From a bacterium (GTDB lineage Bacteria > Arandabacterota > Arandabacteria > Arandabacterales > Arandabacteraceae), in the NCBI GenBank assembly GCA_029933125.1, contig JAOZOU010000011.1, forward strand, positions 1-48,563: DNA of 48,563 nt, given 5' to 3'. This document shows, piece by piece, positions 7,772 through 16,883 of this stretch (within the stretch, counting starts at the first letter, position 1; each line of letters opens with the position of its first letter). The notes under the pieces were generated by a model. The model worked only from the letters and a program-made list of their open reading frames with translations. It searched no databases and was not told the origin of the DNA. The position numbers were made by a program, and so were the translations under genes.

Positions 7772-8277
7772 AGATTGTAAAGCCTGTATAGCTTAATGGA
7801 TAAGCCAGGATCCTTCATAATCTCGAGGGGTAGCAGTGAATTCCGCATGCACCGTCCGAGTTATTTCCGTCTCGCAGGCAGCCAGTTATTTCGGCGATAT
7901 CGCATGTTGCTCTGCATTCGCAGGGGGTTGAAAAAAATCAAGACACTGAAAAAATGCTTGAACAGGTCCGCATGCTATGATACGGTAGTCATGAGATAGT
8001 AATTGGTCTGCCGGAGCGGGGCGCACCTACACCTTTGGCTCGTAAGCAGAATTCGCCTCCCGGGTAGGAATCGTTTGATAGGGGTGGGAAGCATTTCATT
8101 CACCCTGAGCCTGGTGGATCACAATTTCCAGGACAAGCTTCGTTCCGGATAGCTGAAGGAGGTGGTGAGCCGACCCTAAAGAAGCTTGCGGGGCATCCCT
8201 TCCTATTGGGATTGCCACACGACTTCAGAGTATGATGCTTCTGCGAGGCATCGCCAGAAGATCGCAAGGAGGGTGTC

Positions 8278-11200
8278 ATGAACATACGTTTTCTTGCAGC
8301 AATTTTCATTGGTTTATCTGCTTTCTTGCTTATCTGCCAAGTGTCATGGGCTGAAAGAGCCACGGATGAGGAGATGAGGTGGGTTTGCCAGAACTGGCTT
8401 TCCTACATTGTCCATGAAACTGGAGACTGGGCGGGTTCACAGACGCCATCTATATCTGGGGTTCAGGAGATCTCCTCGGATGGGAATGTAATCGCTCACT
8501 ACTTCGAAGTCTCACCAAATGGGTACGTCGTAGTGCCTGTTCTTAAAGAGCTTCCCCCTGTGAAGGCATACTCTGAGGATTATCAGCTCGACCTTGGGGT
8601 AAATGTCGGGTTCCCTCAGTTGCTTCGTCAGGACTTAGCTCGCAAGATCCATAAATGGTTAGAGATTTATGGGAGCCTTGACGCCACGCGCCCCTCTACG
8701 GGCGACCTTCACTTTGGTCCAGACCACAAGCCAGTGTGGAGTCTCTTTGCGGCTGACCCCGCCATATTCCGGTCAAAGCTTCGCCAGGGCAGACTGGCAA
8801 CACTTTCTGAGGTAGGTCCCTTGCTCACAACCTCCTGGCATCAGCGTGCACCGTATAACAATCTGTGCCCAATGGGGGATGGAGGACGCTGTCTCGTAGG
8901 CTGTGTAGCAACAGCAGCCGCCCAGATACTGAACTACCACCGATGTCCCACTAACGGAATAGGTAGCCATTCATACGGCTGGGATGGTGATCAGAGTTGT
9001 GGCGGCAATGTTGGAGGAGGTACTTTGAGTGCTGACTTTAGCGATGCCTACGACTGGGCCCATATGCCAGATAGTTGCACGGGTGGCTGCACACCTGAGG
9101 AGGAAACCGCTGTTGCTGAGCTTTGTTACGAGGTTGGTGTAGCGTTCAACATGGACTATGGAGTTTGTGGATCAGGAGCAAATACTGCTTACGCTCTTAC
9201 GGTTTTTCCAACGTACTTCGGTTACGACGGAAGTATTGATCGTGAGGATCGTGACGAGCATACAGCTGATGAGTGGTTCAACATAATCAAGGATCAGATC
9301 AACGCGAATCAGCCAATGCAGTACAGAATAATCAGACACTCCATAGTATGTGATGGGTGGAGAGATACCGGTGGGATGAAGCAGTATCACATAAACTATG
9401 GATGGGGAGGACCTAATACAGGGTGGTTTACCATAGACAATATTCCGGGGACTCAAGACCCTGATGAGGAGTACCTTATCCGGAACATAATACCAGGTTG
9501 CATTCCCAACAATCCTCCAGTTGCACTGTGCAAGGATGTGACGGTTTCCGCAGACCACAACTGTAAGGCAAATGCATCTGTTGACAATGGCTCGTATGAT
9601 CCGGACGGGGATCCTATCACGCTTACCCAATCTCCTGCGGGTCCCTATTCACTTGGTGTAACTGTGGTCACCTTAAGAGTAGAGGATGACCACGGCTTGC
9701 AGGATGAATGCACTGCGACTGTGACCGTGCTTGACAACACTCCTCCAGCTATCACATGTCCGACAGACGTAACAGTTGAGGCAACCGATGGCTGTGGGAC
9801 TCCAGCTAACGATCCACAGCTTGCTGGTTTCTTCAGTAGCGTTTCAGCCTCAGACAACTGCGATGCGAGTGTTGATATCGTTGACAACCGTCCTGCTTGT
9901 TTTCCTCTTGGCACGACGGCGGTCACTTTCACTGCAACCGATGATGCTGGGAACCACGCATCATGTACTGCTGATGTGACGGTTGAGGATACCACGCCAC
10001 CCGACATCTTTTGTCCCGACAACATCACAGTTGACTGTAATGGACCAGGTGGTACATATGCGAGTGATCCCCAACTTGCGGATTTCTTTGCGGGGGTTTC
10101 AGCCACCGACATTGTTGATCCCAATCCAGTTATCACAAATGATGCACCATCGTTTTTCCCTCTTGGCACCACCGCAGTGACATTTACCGCAACAGATTTT
10201 TCTGGCAATTCGAGTACGTGTGTCGCACAGGTGACAGTTGTTGATAGAGGGATAGACGTATGGCTTGAGAACTTGAGAGCGAACCCTGGCGAGACAGTTC
10301 TAGTTCCGGTTAGGATTCAGGATGTGACAGGTTGGGGAGTTATGGGTTTTGACATGGAGATCTGCTGGTGTGACATACCGGCTGGGCTGCTTCAATATCA
10401 AGAATGCCTGCCAGGTGAGGTTATGAGCAATTCAGGCTGGGGCGATCCTGTATGTGGTTCATGTGATGGTAGTTGCATACATGTAGCTGGTGCTGGTGCG
10501 GAGCCACTCGAGGGCGAGGGAGTACTTTTCTATCTCAAGTTTAGGGTGAGTGCTAATGGCAAGCCCTGCATGTGCTGTGATATCTGGTTTAGGGACATTG
10601 ACCTGTATGATCCTGAAAGCCCTCTTCAGGTTTGCTGGCAGAATGGCTCGGTGTGCGTTGACTGGTGCGAGATAGCAGGTGTCGTAAACTACTGGAAGTG
10701 TTGTTATGACGAGTGTGGAGAGCCGTACTATCCCATGCAGTTACCTGACGCTTTTCTGCATCTTATGGACTGCAGTGGCAATCACCTAGCGAGCCAGCAT
10801 ACAGATGAAGATGGTCATTATCTCTTCGACTGTCTTGACCCCTTGTCTGAGGCAGAGGAGTGCTACTGTGTTGACGTAGCATATTGCCCTATTCTGGACG
10901 TTATCTCAGCCTTAGACGCTTCGCTTGTGCTTAGGAATATAGTTTGTCTCGATGATCTTGATGATTGTCCATTTGAGTCGTGTGGAGAGGTGGTCTATCC
11001 TCAGCGGGTTGCTGCTGATGTTAATTGTTCTGGTATGATATCGGCCATGGATGCTTCCTTGATCTTACAGTACGTGGTCGGTCTCATAGATGTATTCCCA
11101 TGTCCGAGCATGTGGGAATTCTACGCTCTCCCGTGCGACTGTGTCCATTACTGTTCGGCTGAAGTGGACTGGATTGGTGTGATGCGAGGTGATGTGACGG

Positions 11201-11907
11201 GACCGCCATGCCCGCCGGGTGCTCCCCTGCTTGCAGCAGCAAGCGGTACGAAGGTCTCATTTGGCAATCCCACTCACTTCGGAAATAGGATAGAATTGCC
11301 TGTAAGAGTCGAGGGAGCAAGGGATGTGATGGCTGTTGAGCTTACGATGAGATATACCCTTGAGGATTTCTCAATTGTTTCAGTTGAGGCAACAGGTCTC
11401 TCGGATGGCTTCTCAATAGCATATAACCCCTCAGGAGGTCTGCTGCGTATAGCTATGGCCGGTATGAACTCCTTTAGCGGTGACGGAGCGATTGCGACCA
11501 TCGTGCTTGAGAGGAAGCGCAGTCGTGGTGCACCGGCTCTTGGTACAGTTAAGATTATTGAGGCTAAGCTCAACGATGTGCCTGTGGCGGTTGAGGGATT
11601 CATGCGGAACCGCAAGATGGCGTTAGCACTTGGGCCTATTGTGCCTAATCCTTTCGCTGATGCTACCGTGATTAAGTTCAACATGGCAGAGGAAGGACCA
11701 GTGACTGTGAGTATTTACAATGTCAGTGGTCGGCTTGTGGCCACTCTTGTTGATGGCTCTTTGTCTGCAGGTGAGCACCGTGTGATGTGGGATGGGAAGG
11801 ACGCAGGAGGACAGAAGGTAGCGAGAGGTGTTTACTTCTGCCGCATGACAACAGATAGGGGAACACAGATGCGGAAGGTGGTCCTTATCGATGGAGCCAC
11901 GCATTAG
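8278..11907 (+). CDS. Secreted C10-family cysteine protease with HYR, cohesin, dockerin-like and sorting domains
   Basis: This is 1209 residues from an ATG behind AAGGAGGGTGTC. After a signal peptide (about 1-25) and a propeptide, the streptopain-like domain shows LLTTSWHQRAPYN, GCVATAAAQILNYH with catalytic Cys209, RHSIVCDGW with His354, and INYGWGG. The Cys-His distance (145) is close to that of SpeB. Three HYR-type beta repeats follow (about 412-658; NTPPAITCP, PLGTTAVTFTATD). Then come a cohesin-like domain (about 659-796), an SdrD-like module (about 797-870), a dockerin-like pair (DVISALDASLVLRNIV and AADVNCSGMISAMDASLILQ, about 870-940), a second cohesin-like domain (about 987-1081) and a FlgD-like sorting module (about 1114-1208). 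The protein is very cysteine-rich. It probably acts at the surface or in a secreted assembly. Terminator 11965-12008 follows. Confidence 0.9.
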   Translation: MNIRFLAAIFIGLSAFLLICQVSWAERATDEEMRWVCQNWLSYIVHETGDWAGSQTPSISGVQEISSDGNVIAHYFEVSPNGYVVVPVLKELPPVKAYSEDYQLDLGVNVGFPQLLRQDLARKIHKWLEIYGSLDATRPSTGDLHFGPDHKPVWSLFAADPAIFRSKLRQGRLATLSEVGPLLTTSWHQRAPYNNLCPMGDGGRCLVGCVATAAAQILNYHRCPTNGIGSHSYGWDGDQSCGGNVGGGTLSADFSDAYDWAHMPDSCTGGCTPEEETAVAELCYEVGVAFNMDYGVCGSGANTAYALTVFPTYFGYDGSIDREDRDEHTADEWFNIIKDQINANQPMQYRIIRHSIVCDGWRDTGGMKQYHINYGWGGPNTGWFTIDNIPGTQDPDEEYLIRNIIPGCIPNNPPVALCKDVTVSADHNCKANASVDNGSYDPDGDPITLTQSPAGPYSLGVTVVTLRVEDDHGLQDECTATVTVLDNTPPAITCPTDVTVEATDGCGTPANDPQLAGFFSSVSASDNCDASVDIVDNRPACFPLGTTAVTFTATDDAGNHASCTADVTVEDTTPPDIFCPDNITVDCNGPGGTYASDPQLADFFAGVSATDIVDPNPVITNDAPSFFPLGTTAVTFTATDFSGNSSTCVAQVTVVDRGIDVWLENLRANPGETVLVPVRIQDVTGWGVMGFDMEICWCDIPAGLLQYQECLPGEVMSNSGWGDPVCGSCDGSCIHVAGAGAEPLEGEGVLFYLKFRVSANGKPCMCCDIWFRDIDLYDPESPLQVCWQNGSVCVDWCEIAGVVNYWKCCYDECGEPYYPMQLPDAFLHLMDCSGNHLASQHTDEDGHYLFDCLDPLSEAEECYCVDVAYCPILDVISALDASLVLRNIVCLDDLDDCPFESCGEVVYPQRVAADVNCSGMISAMDASLILQYVVGLIDVFPCPSMWEFYALPCDCVHYCSAEVDWIGVMRGDVTGPPCPPGAPLLAAASGTKVSFGNPTHFGNRIELPVRVEGARDVMAVELTMRYTLEDFSIVSVEATGLSDGFSIAYNPSGGLLRIAMAGMNSFSGDGAIATIVLERKRSRGAPALGTVKIIEAKLNDVPVAVEGFMRNRKMALALGPIVPNPFADATVIKFNMAEEGPVTVSIYNVSGRLVATLVDGSLSAGEHRVMWDGKDAGGQKVARGVYFCRMTTDRGTQMRKVVLIDGATH

Positions 11908-11964
11908 GGTCTGGCACAGCCCGGGGTAATAGTGCGAAATGACCTCGGTTGGATGATCGAAGAC

Positions 11965-12008
11965 AAGATGGGAGAGGGGGCTCACTGCGAGCCCCTGATC
12001 CTCATCTT
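11965..12008 (+). terminator. Extended hairpin after the C10 protease gene
   Basis: The inner 7-bp stem GGGGCTC/GAGCCCC has an ACTGC loop. It is enclosed, after an internal loop, by the outer stem AAGATG/CATCTT. Only a short T-containing tail follows, so it is a probable rather than textbook terminator. Confidence 0.5.
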
Positions 12009-12110
12009 GCTTATCTGGGACGGTGGAACTTGAGGTGCTGACCAAGAACAGACCATCCTGTTGGTGAACAAATCGCTACCGAGAGACACACATAAAACCA
12101 TCTAAAAACC

Positions 12111-12140
12111 TTGACAAAGGTTGGGTTCCCCTGCCAATAT
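12111..12140 (+). promoter_or_regulatory. Candidate promoter for the CPBP protease gene
   Basis: Consensus TTGACA (12111-12116), an 18-base spacer and CAATAT (12135-12140). The leader before the GTG at 12190 would be about 43 bases. Confidence 0.4.
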
Positions 12141-12189
12141 CGCTGCATCCTCAGACGCCAGCTGACATAATTTCCTCGAGGGGACTCAA

Positions 12190-12948
12190 GTGATCGGTGG
12201 TCGTAAGCAGATCTTGGTACTCGCGCTCCTGATTCTAACGTGTGCGATACTTGCCTTCTTATCATTTGCTACTGGCTTGTATGAGCAAGCCGGAACTTCT
12301 CAGGGACTGGTGGCAACTCTCCCATCGGTAGCACCATGGCTACTTGGGCTGGCGAATGCGGGTATCGTAGTTGCGCTCTATGGTTTGCTGGGAATTCTGG
12401 GGCTGTACCTTGCGAGTAAGGCGGGCCTGCCAGGTGTCTTTAGAGCGCAAGCCGGTTGGAAAAGATGGATTGGGCTTCCCATGACCATAGGTTTGGCTGT
12501 GGGCGGCGTGATAAGCTTGCTCGATCTAATCTTCCGCTTAGGTTGGGCTGGCTTTGAACATCCAGCCTTGCCCATGTCACTCATCGCCTCAGTGACCGCT
12601 GGCATTGGAGAGGAGATAATCTATCGAGGATTGGTGATGGCTTTGCTTGCCACGCTTCTTGGTTCGATAATGCGGGGCTCAACAGCATCCTTATCCATAT
12701 GGCTCGCGAATGCAATTGCAGCGATCGCCTTTGCAGCAGCTCACCTTCCAGGTGTAATGATGATGCTCGGGGTTAGCAGTGTGAGCGAGATACCTAGAAT
12801 TGCAATCACAGAGCTTTTCGTACTCAATGGAATGGTTGGCATCACGGCGGGTGAGCGCTATATGCGAGATGGATTGGTGGCGGCAATTGGTGTCCACTTC
12901 TGGGCTGATATCGTCTGGCACGTTATCTATCCCGCTATCTGGGCCTGA
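12190..12948 (+). CDS. CPBP-family intramembrane metalloprotease
   Basis: This is 252 residues from a GTG start with GAGGGG 6 bases upstream. About eight hydrophobic segments run through the protein. The three conserved CPBP/Rce1-like motifs are present: GIGEEIIYRG with Glu141, Glu142 and Arg146; FAAAH with His185; and HFWAD with His236 and Asp240. Family members are glutamate-dependent membrane endopeptidases related to CAAX processing enzymes and bacteriocin-immunity proteins. The substrate here is unknown. It stands alone between a terminator and a convergent gene. Confidence 0.88.
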   Translation: MIGGRKQILVLALLILTCAILAFLSFATGLYEQAGTSQGLVATLPSVAPWLLGLANAGIVVALYGLLGILGLYLASKAGLPGVFRAQAGWKRWIGLPMTIGLAVGGVISLLDLIFRLGWAGFEHPALPMSLIASVTAGIGEEIIYRGLVMALLATLLGSIMRGSTASLSIWLANAIAAIAFAAAHLPGVMMMLGVSSVSEIPRIAITELFVLNGMVGITAGERYMRDGLVAAIGVHFWADIVWHVIYPAIWA

Positions 12949-12981
12949 TATATACCTTCACAACCCCCAGGATGGAGCAAA

Positions 12982-12996
12982 TACCTCGTTGAGGTA
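12982..12996. terminator. Short hairpin between convergent genes
   Basis: TACCTC-GTT-GAGGTA, a perfect 6-bp stem with a 3-base loop in the 86-bp gap between the CPBP gene and the minus-strand YVTN gene. There is no T-run on the plus strand and a short T-rich tail on the minus strand. A weak terminator at best. Confidence 0.3.
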
Positions 12997-13034
12997 AACA
13001 TCTCACGGAGCATACTTGGAAAAGCTCAAGCGTC

Positions 13035-15227
13035 CTATCTCAGCTTGCAAGCTTTGCTGACAATTCTACTTGTAGGCGCTTCGAGGATAATTAGATAAAT
13101 ACCGGGAGCAACAGATTTTCCCGAAGTGTCGGTGCCATCCCAAGTCAAGGTCATCTGTCTGCCGTAGGGGTGAGTATAGCCCGACGAACCATGTGTGAGC
13201 ATTCTTACAAGACGCCCCTCAATGTCAAAGATTGCAAGATGGCTATTGCTTAAGCCAGGGCCGTATACGCATATCGAGGTGGAGTTGCCAAATGGGCTTG
13301 GTGAGACCACAATTCTGGGACTTGAACCTTCATGAGGTTCTTGCACTGACGCTATGGCTTCATCGTAAAGGAGAATGACACTTTCATCTTCAGGGCAGCC
13401 AACATAGATGAAGCTACTCTCCGCATCAACAGCGCATCCTCTGCCGTGGAGTTTGATGAGCCAGACGCTCTCACCAATCGTGTTGTCAGGATCAATCACT
13501 GTGAGATACCGATCCGTGGCTACATAGGCTCGACCAAGCACTTCACTGACAGCAACCTGGTCAGGAAAATCGGTTGTGGGGAGGTCAGCTTCGACCGTAA
13601 GCTCGGTGCCATTTACTACCCAGATCTCGGTCGTGTTAAGTCCGGTAACGTAGATTCTATTGGTTTGCTCGTTGATGGCAATATAGTTTGGCTCCCAGGT
13701 ACCACTTAGACAGATGGAGTCGGTTATCGTATTGGTTGCACCATCCACAGCATAGAGCATCCCCATCCATGTCGTAACATATATCATGTTGGTCTCGTGG
13801 TTAACTTCGACGTCGAGAGGTGACCATGGAAATGCGATTGTCTCAAGCGATGTGCCTGTAGATGCTTCAAGGACGCTCACACTGCGGCTGGCATTGTTTG
13901 CAACATAGAGTCTATCAGTGACTTCATTGACAGTGACTCCTCGCGGTGAAGAACCCACAATGAGGGTGTCGAGTGGATTGCCTGTCGCAAGATCAAGAAC
14001 AACGAGCGTGTTGGTATCCGGCAAGGTCACATAGAGTCGATCCACAGTTACCCCGGCAACGGAATTACATGCTCTGATTTCACCTGGGCTGTAGCCCACG
14101 GTTTGATCCCAGACGAGCGTTGCAGTGGCAGGCTCATAGCATCTTACATTGTTTCCAAGCCAATTTGTTACATACCATCTGCGACCAGTCTGGTCGACTG
14201 CGACCTCTCTAGCATAGAAGGCGAGCCTTATGGTTGCAACAGCTGCGATGGTAGCACCATCAACAACTGAGATGTCGTTGCTCCCATAGTTGGTGACATA
14301 GATCTCATTGCTATCTGGATCGATAGCGATTCCACCTACCGGATCACGCCCAACTTCAACTGAATCAATCGGGACATCATTCGAACCATCGATAGCGTAG
14401 ACCAGTCTGCTACCTGCACACACCACGTGGATCATGTTCCTCACGCTATCGACACAGATATTGTGAGGAGCCGCACCCACAGGGATGGTGGCAATGACTT
14501 GGTTAGTGCTACCGTCGATGACTGATACCGAATTGTCATCCCTCTCGGCAACGTAGATAAGGTTGCGCAGGGGATCTACGCAGATGCCTCGGGGGTAGGC
14601 TCCAACCGCTATGGTGGCAATCACCTGGTTTGTGTACCCATCTATAACTGAGACCGTTGACTCGCTGAGATTCGCGGTATAGATGCGGTTGGTCACGGGG
14701 TTGACACAGATTCCGTAGGGGAGAGCACCTACTGTGATCGTATCGACAGACGTGTTCGAAGATGCATCTATCACCTGAACGCAATTGTCAACGTCACAAG
14801 CTACATAGACAAGGCCTGTCGAGGGATTGACACAGATTGCAACCGGAGACGAGCATGCTGGTATTGTTGTGATTTCCCTAAAGAGATCGGTATCGACAAC
14901 TGAAATTTTGGGTCCGCCCGTGTTGGTGACATAGACCCGGTTGAGATCGCTATAGACTGCGACTGCGTGTGGGAAGTCACCGGTGAGCTGAACGTTAGCT
15001 ATGACCTCACGAGTTGTGGCGTTAATAACAGCTAGCCTGTAAGGATCCTCCAGACCTGCAACGTAGACTCTTCGTTCGACCTGGTCAACGTCTATCCCCC
15101 AGGGACCTTTCGCCATTCCCGGAGGCATCATCGGCATTACCTGGCGGATTGAGACACTTGAATTTGAGGGACCTGCGAAACATAGAACGCAAGCCAGCGT
15201 AAGGCATAGCAGTGAAAGAGCTCTCAT
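13035..15227 (-). CDS. Secreted YVTN-type beta-propeller protein with C-terminal sorting domain
   Basis: This is 730 residues, ATG behind GGGGTGATC. It has a signal peptide (MRALSLLCLTLACVLCFAG). The body is a run of about 42-residue blades of the YVTN/surface-layer type, for example VYVTNTGGPKISVVD, IYTANLSESTVSVIDG, NQVIATIPVGAAPHNICVD and LYVANNASRSVSV. Roughly a dozen blades suggest one or two propellers. The last 90 residues form the FlgD-like module (SPSPFGNSTS, FDIEGRLVRML, WDGTDTSGKSVAPGIYL) as in three other secreted proteins here. Such propellers are usually binding or scaffold proteins on the cell surface; no catalytic residues are evident. It is transcribed toward the CPBP gene. 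Confidence 0.9.
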   Translation of the reverse strand: MRALSLLCLTLACVLCFAGPSNSSVSIRQVMPMMPPGMAKGPWGIDVDQVERRVYVAGLEDPYRLAVINATTREVIANVQLTGDFPHAVAVYSDLNRVYVTNTGGPKISVVDTDLFREITTIPACSSPVAICVNPSTGLVYVACDVDNCVQVIDASSNTSVDTITVGALPYGICVNPVTNRIYTANLSESTVSVIDGYTNQVIATIAVGAYPRGICVDPLRNLIYVAERDDNSVSVIDGSTNQVIATIPVGAAPHNICVDSVRNMIHVVCAGSRLVYAIDGSNDVPIDSVEVGRDPVGGIAIDPDSNEIYVTNYGSNDISVVDGATIAAVATIRLAFYAREVAVDQTGRRWYVTNWLGNNVRCYEPATATLVWDQTVGYSPGEIRACNSVAGVTVDRLYVTLPDTNTLVVLDLATGNPLDTLIVGSSPRGVTVNEVTDRLYVANNASRSVSVLEASTGTSLETIAFPWSPLDVEVNHETNMIYVTTWMGMLYAVDGATNTITDSICLSGTWEPNYIAINEQTNRIYVTGLNTTEIWVVNGTELTVEADLPTTDFPDQVAVSEVLGRAYVATDRYLTVIDPDNTIGESVWLIKLHGRGCAVDAESSFIYVGCPEDESVILLYDEAIASVQEPHEGSSPRIVVSPSPFGNSTSICVYGPGLSNSHLAIFDIEGRLVRMLTHGSSGYTHPYGRQMTLTWDGTDTSGKSVAPGIYLIILEAPTSRIVSKACKLR

Positions 15228-15337
15228 TACTGATCACCCCCCAGGCTGTGCCAAGAATTCTCAACATTGATCTAATCGATGGTTGAGGTGGATCGCGGGG
15301 TGCATACCACTGCCTCTGGTTTTCTCCTGATCTCATC

Positions 15338-15360
15338 ATACCCCGCATACCTGCGGGTAT
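15338..15360 (-). terminator. Hairpin just after the CDP-alcohol phosphatidyltransferase stop
   Basis: ATACCCGCA and TGCGGGGTAT form a 9-bp stem with one bulged base and a short loop, starting 3 bp past the stop codon on the minus strand. No clear U-run follows. Confidence 0.4.
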
Positions 15361-15362
15361 AG

Positions 15363-16049
15363 CTACTTAAGCGTATTTACTCTATGGCTCTGGGATACAC
15401 TCCCACGAAAAGTCGTGTCGGCAGTTGGCGCTGCAACGTGAGAGGCTAAAATCCAGATCACCGAGAAATGAGAGATGATGCCCAGAATGATGATTGCAGC
15501 ATAGGCATGGCCTACGATTGCGCCGAGCATAATCCCAAAAAGTCTGAGATCACGCTTGCTCATTTTGGCAATCGTACTCGCTGGAGGTGGTGCTCCATTC
15601 CTTATCTGGTACTCTTTACGGACGTAGCTTGCAAGGATGAAACCTGTAAGGGGTATGAGAGCAAGACCAGCTATCCAGATTTCATGCTGCCTCATGAAAT
15701 AGGCATAAGTGATGCCAGCCACGAGTGCAGCGTCGCCATAGCGGTCAAGAATGGTATCGAGGCAGGCGCCAAAGGGTGATTGCTCACCTCGGATTCTTGC
15801 TATCTCACCATCGCAGCCATCGAGAATTGAGCTCAATTGAACTATGAGACCCGCTATTGCCCCAAGGAAATAACTTCCCCGGCCCAAGAGGAAAGAGGCT
15901 GCAATGCACATGATGAAGCTTATAATCGTAACTGTGTTCGGGCTAAGAGGCGTCCTTGCCAGGCGAGTTGATATGCGGCTGGACAACTTGCGATTAAGCA
16001 CGGTTGCAATGAGACCGTCTTCTGATGGTTTCGAAAGTTGACTAGCCAC
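15363..16049 (-). CDS. CDP-alcohol phosphatidyltransferase, similar to DIPP-synthase domain
   Basis: This is 228 residues from a GTG at 16049 with AGGAGGTG 5 bases upstream. The family motif is complete: Asp77, Asp80, Gly81, Ala84, Arg85, Gly94, Asp98 and Asp102 fit D-x2-DG-x2-AR-x8-G-x3-D-x3-D. Several membrane helices follow. The N-terminal stretch (DGLIATVLNRKLSSRISTRL, then TPLSPNTVT) resembles the membrane domain of bifunctional IPCT/DIPP synthases, which join CDP-inositol and inositol phosphate into di-myo-inositol phosphate, a solute typical of thermophiles. The nucleotidyltransferase half is absent and no neighbour supplies it. It could equally make another inositol-type or glycerol phospholipid. 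The family call is firm, the DIPP link tentative. Confidence 0.82.
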   Translation of the reverse strand: MASQLSKPSEDGLIATVLNRKLSSRISTRLARTPLSPNTVTIISFIMCIAASFLLGRGSYFLGAIAGLIVQLSSILDGCDGEIARIRGEQSPFGACLDTILDRYGDAALVAGITYAYFMRQHEIWIAGLALIPLTGFILASYVRKEYQIRNGAPPPASTIAKMSKRDLRLFGIMLGAIVGHAYAAIIILGIISHFSVIWILASHVAAPTADTTFRGSVSQSHRVNTLK

Positions 16050-16389
16050 GTTATCACCTCCTGTTCACTAAGCTCTCAGTCCTAACGCACAAAAGATAAC
16101 GGGTGACTAACCCTTGTGGAGAGCGTGAGCAACTTTGTAGCGAGTCTGGTAGCGATGAATTGAGGTGAGCAGCTTCACCGAGTCTCCACCAATTGATACT
16201 CGCATTCCTGCTCTCCCATCCATATGATACAGTGGAACCACTCGAGGCGTCAAGTCCTCATTGGCATTGATAGCTTAATAAATAGATGCGTGGGTGCAAA
16301 GCTTTGTCAGCAGGCGCTGCGGAGTGCCTAAATTGATACAAATTACGACATTATATGTACCCACTCAGGCGTTTGCCTCGTGCAAAGCT
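16050..16389. other. Intergenic region between divergent genes
   Basis: This 340-bp stretch separates the minus-strand phosphatidyltransferase from the plus-strand DUF488 gene. It contains a possible promoter at 16333-16360 and two copies of GTGCAAAGCT (16294 and about 16379), the second just before the DUF488 start. I see no gene in it; the in-frame upstream extension to the GTG at 16294 is not supported by homology. Confidence 0.5.
16333..16360 (+). promoter_or_regulatory. Weak candidate promoter for DUF488 gene
   Basis: TTGATA (16333-16338), a 16-base spacer and TATGTA (16355-16360). If real, the leader to the ATG at 16390 is about 23 bases, which supports the downstream start. Confidence 0.3.
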
Positions 16390-16836
16390 ATGAAGCCCAA
16401 GAAGATTGCTTCTGGTCCTATTTACACGCTTGGGACTAGCAAGCGCACACTGGCTGAATTCCTTGCTATCCTCAAAGCCAGCTCAATATCCACCGTAGTG
16501 GATGTGCGCCGTTTTCCTACCAGTCATCTCGAGCATTTTCGACAGGAGAATCTCAAGAAGGCGCTTGAGGATGCAGGGATAGGGTATTGCTATGCTGGTC
16601 ATGAGCTTGGTGGCTACCGCAGGGGTGGCTATGAGGAATATACGAAGAAGGAGGCTTTCAGGGCGGGTATAGAAAGGATCGAAAACCTTGCTCGCCGTGG
16701 AAGCGTCGCTATCGTATGCGCCGAGAGATTCCCCTGGCGGTGTCACCGTCGCTTCATCGCGGCGCAACTTACACGGTGTGGCTGGCAAGTAGTTCATATC
16801 ATCGATCCAGATAGATTCTGGACGCCTAAGGCGTGA
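16390..16836 (+). CDS. DUF488 family protein
   Basis: About 148 residues from the ATG at 16390. The frame extends to a GTG at 16294, but the extra residues do not fit the family. Conserved DUF488 features are IYTLGTSKRTLAEFLAIL, VVDVRRFPTSHLEHF, GIGYCYAGHELGGYRRGG and the CAERFPWRCHRRFIA motif with two Cys and one His. The family's role is not established. The strictly conserved Cys/His residues suggest an enzymatic or nucleic-acid role. A DUF2835 gene follows 47 bp later, but the two are not known partners. Confidence 0.85.
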   Translation: MKPKKIASGPIYTLGTSKRTLAEFLAILKASSISTVVDVRRFPTSHLEHFRQENLKKALEDAGIGYCYAGHELGGYRRGGYEEYTKKEAFRAGIERIENLARRGSVAIVCAERFPWRCHRRFIAAQLTRCGWQVVHIIDPDRFWTPKA

Positions 16837-16883
16837 TTTAAGTTGGCACGCCCCTCATCAAGATGCTATGCTCTCGTGCGGCT

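Larger units (their letters stand above)
7440..8277. other. Long noncoding stretch (838 bp)
   Basis: No convincing gene lies here: short frames at 7516-7704, 7796-7999 and 8100-8363 (minus) lack ribosome sites and family features. It contains a minus-strand promoter at 7500-7528 and two copies of the palindrome CCAGCGCTGG (7586, 7762). It also has two A-tracts (about 7930-7936 and 7949-7954) spaced near two helical turns, and a Shine-Dalgarno-like GAAGGAGGTGGTGAG at about 8154-8168 with no good frame after it. A long 5' leader for the protease gene is possible. I could not match it to a known riboswitch. Confidence 0.55.

Noticed and set aside
7787-7850. tRNA-like string with a D-arm-like TAGCTTAATGGATAAGC
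   Set aside because: No proper anticodon stem, T-arm (GGTTCGAATCC) or acceptor stem pairs with it. I treat it as chance.
8000-8277. Possible riboswitch before the C10 protease
   Set aside because: I compared it by eye with c-di-GMP, FMN, TPP and cobalamin cores and found no matching conserved strings.
9172-10208. Minus-strand frames of 152 and 187 residues under the C10 protease gene
   Set aside because: They are antisense shadows caused by repeated HYR sequence; the plus frame has full domain support.
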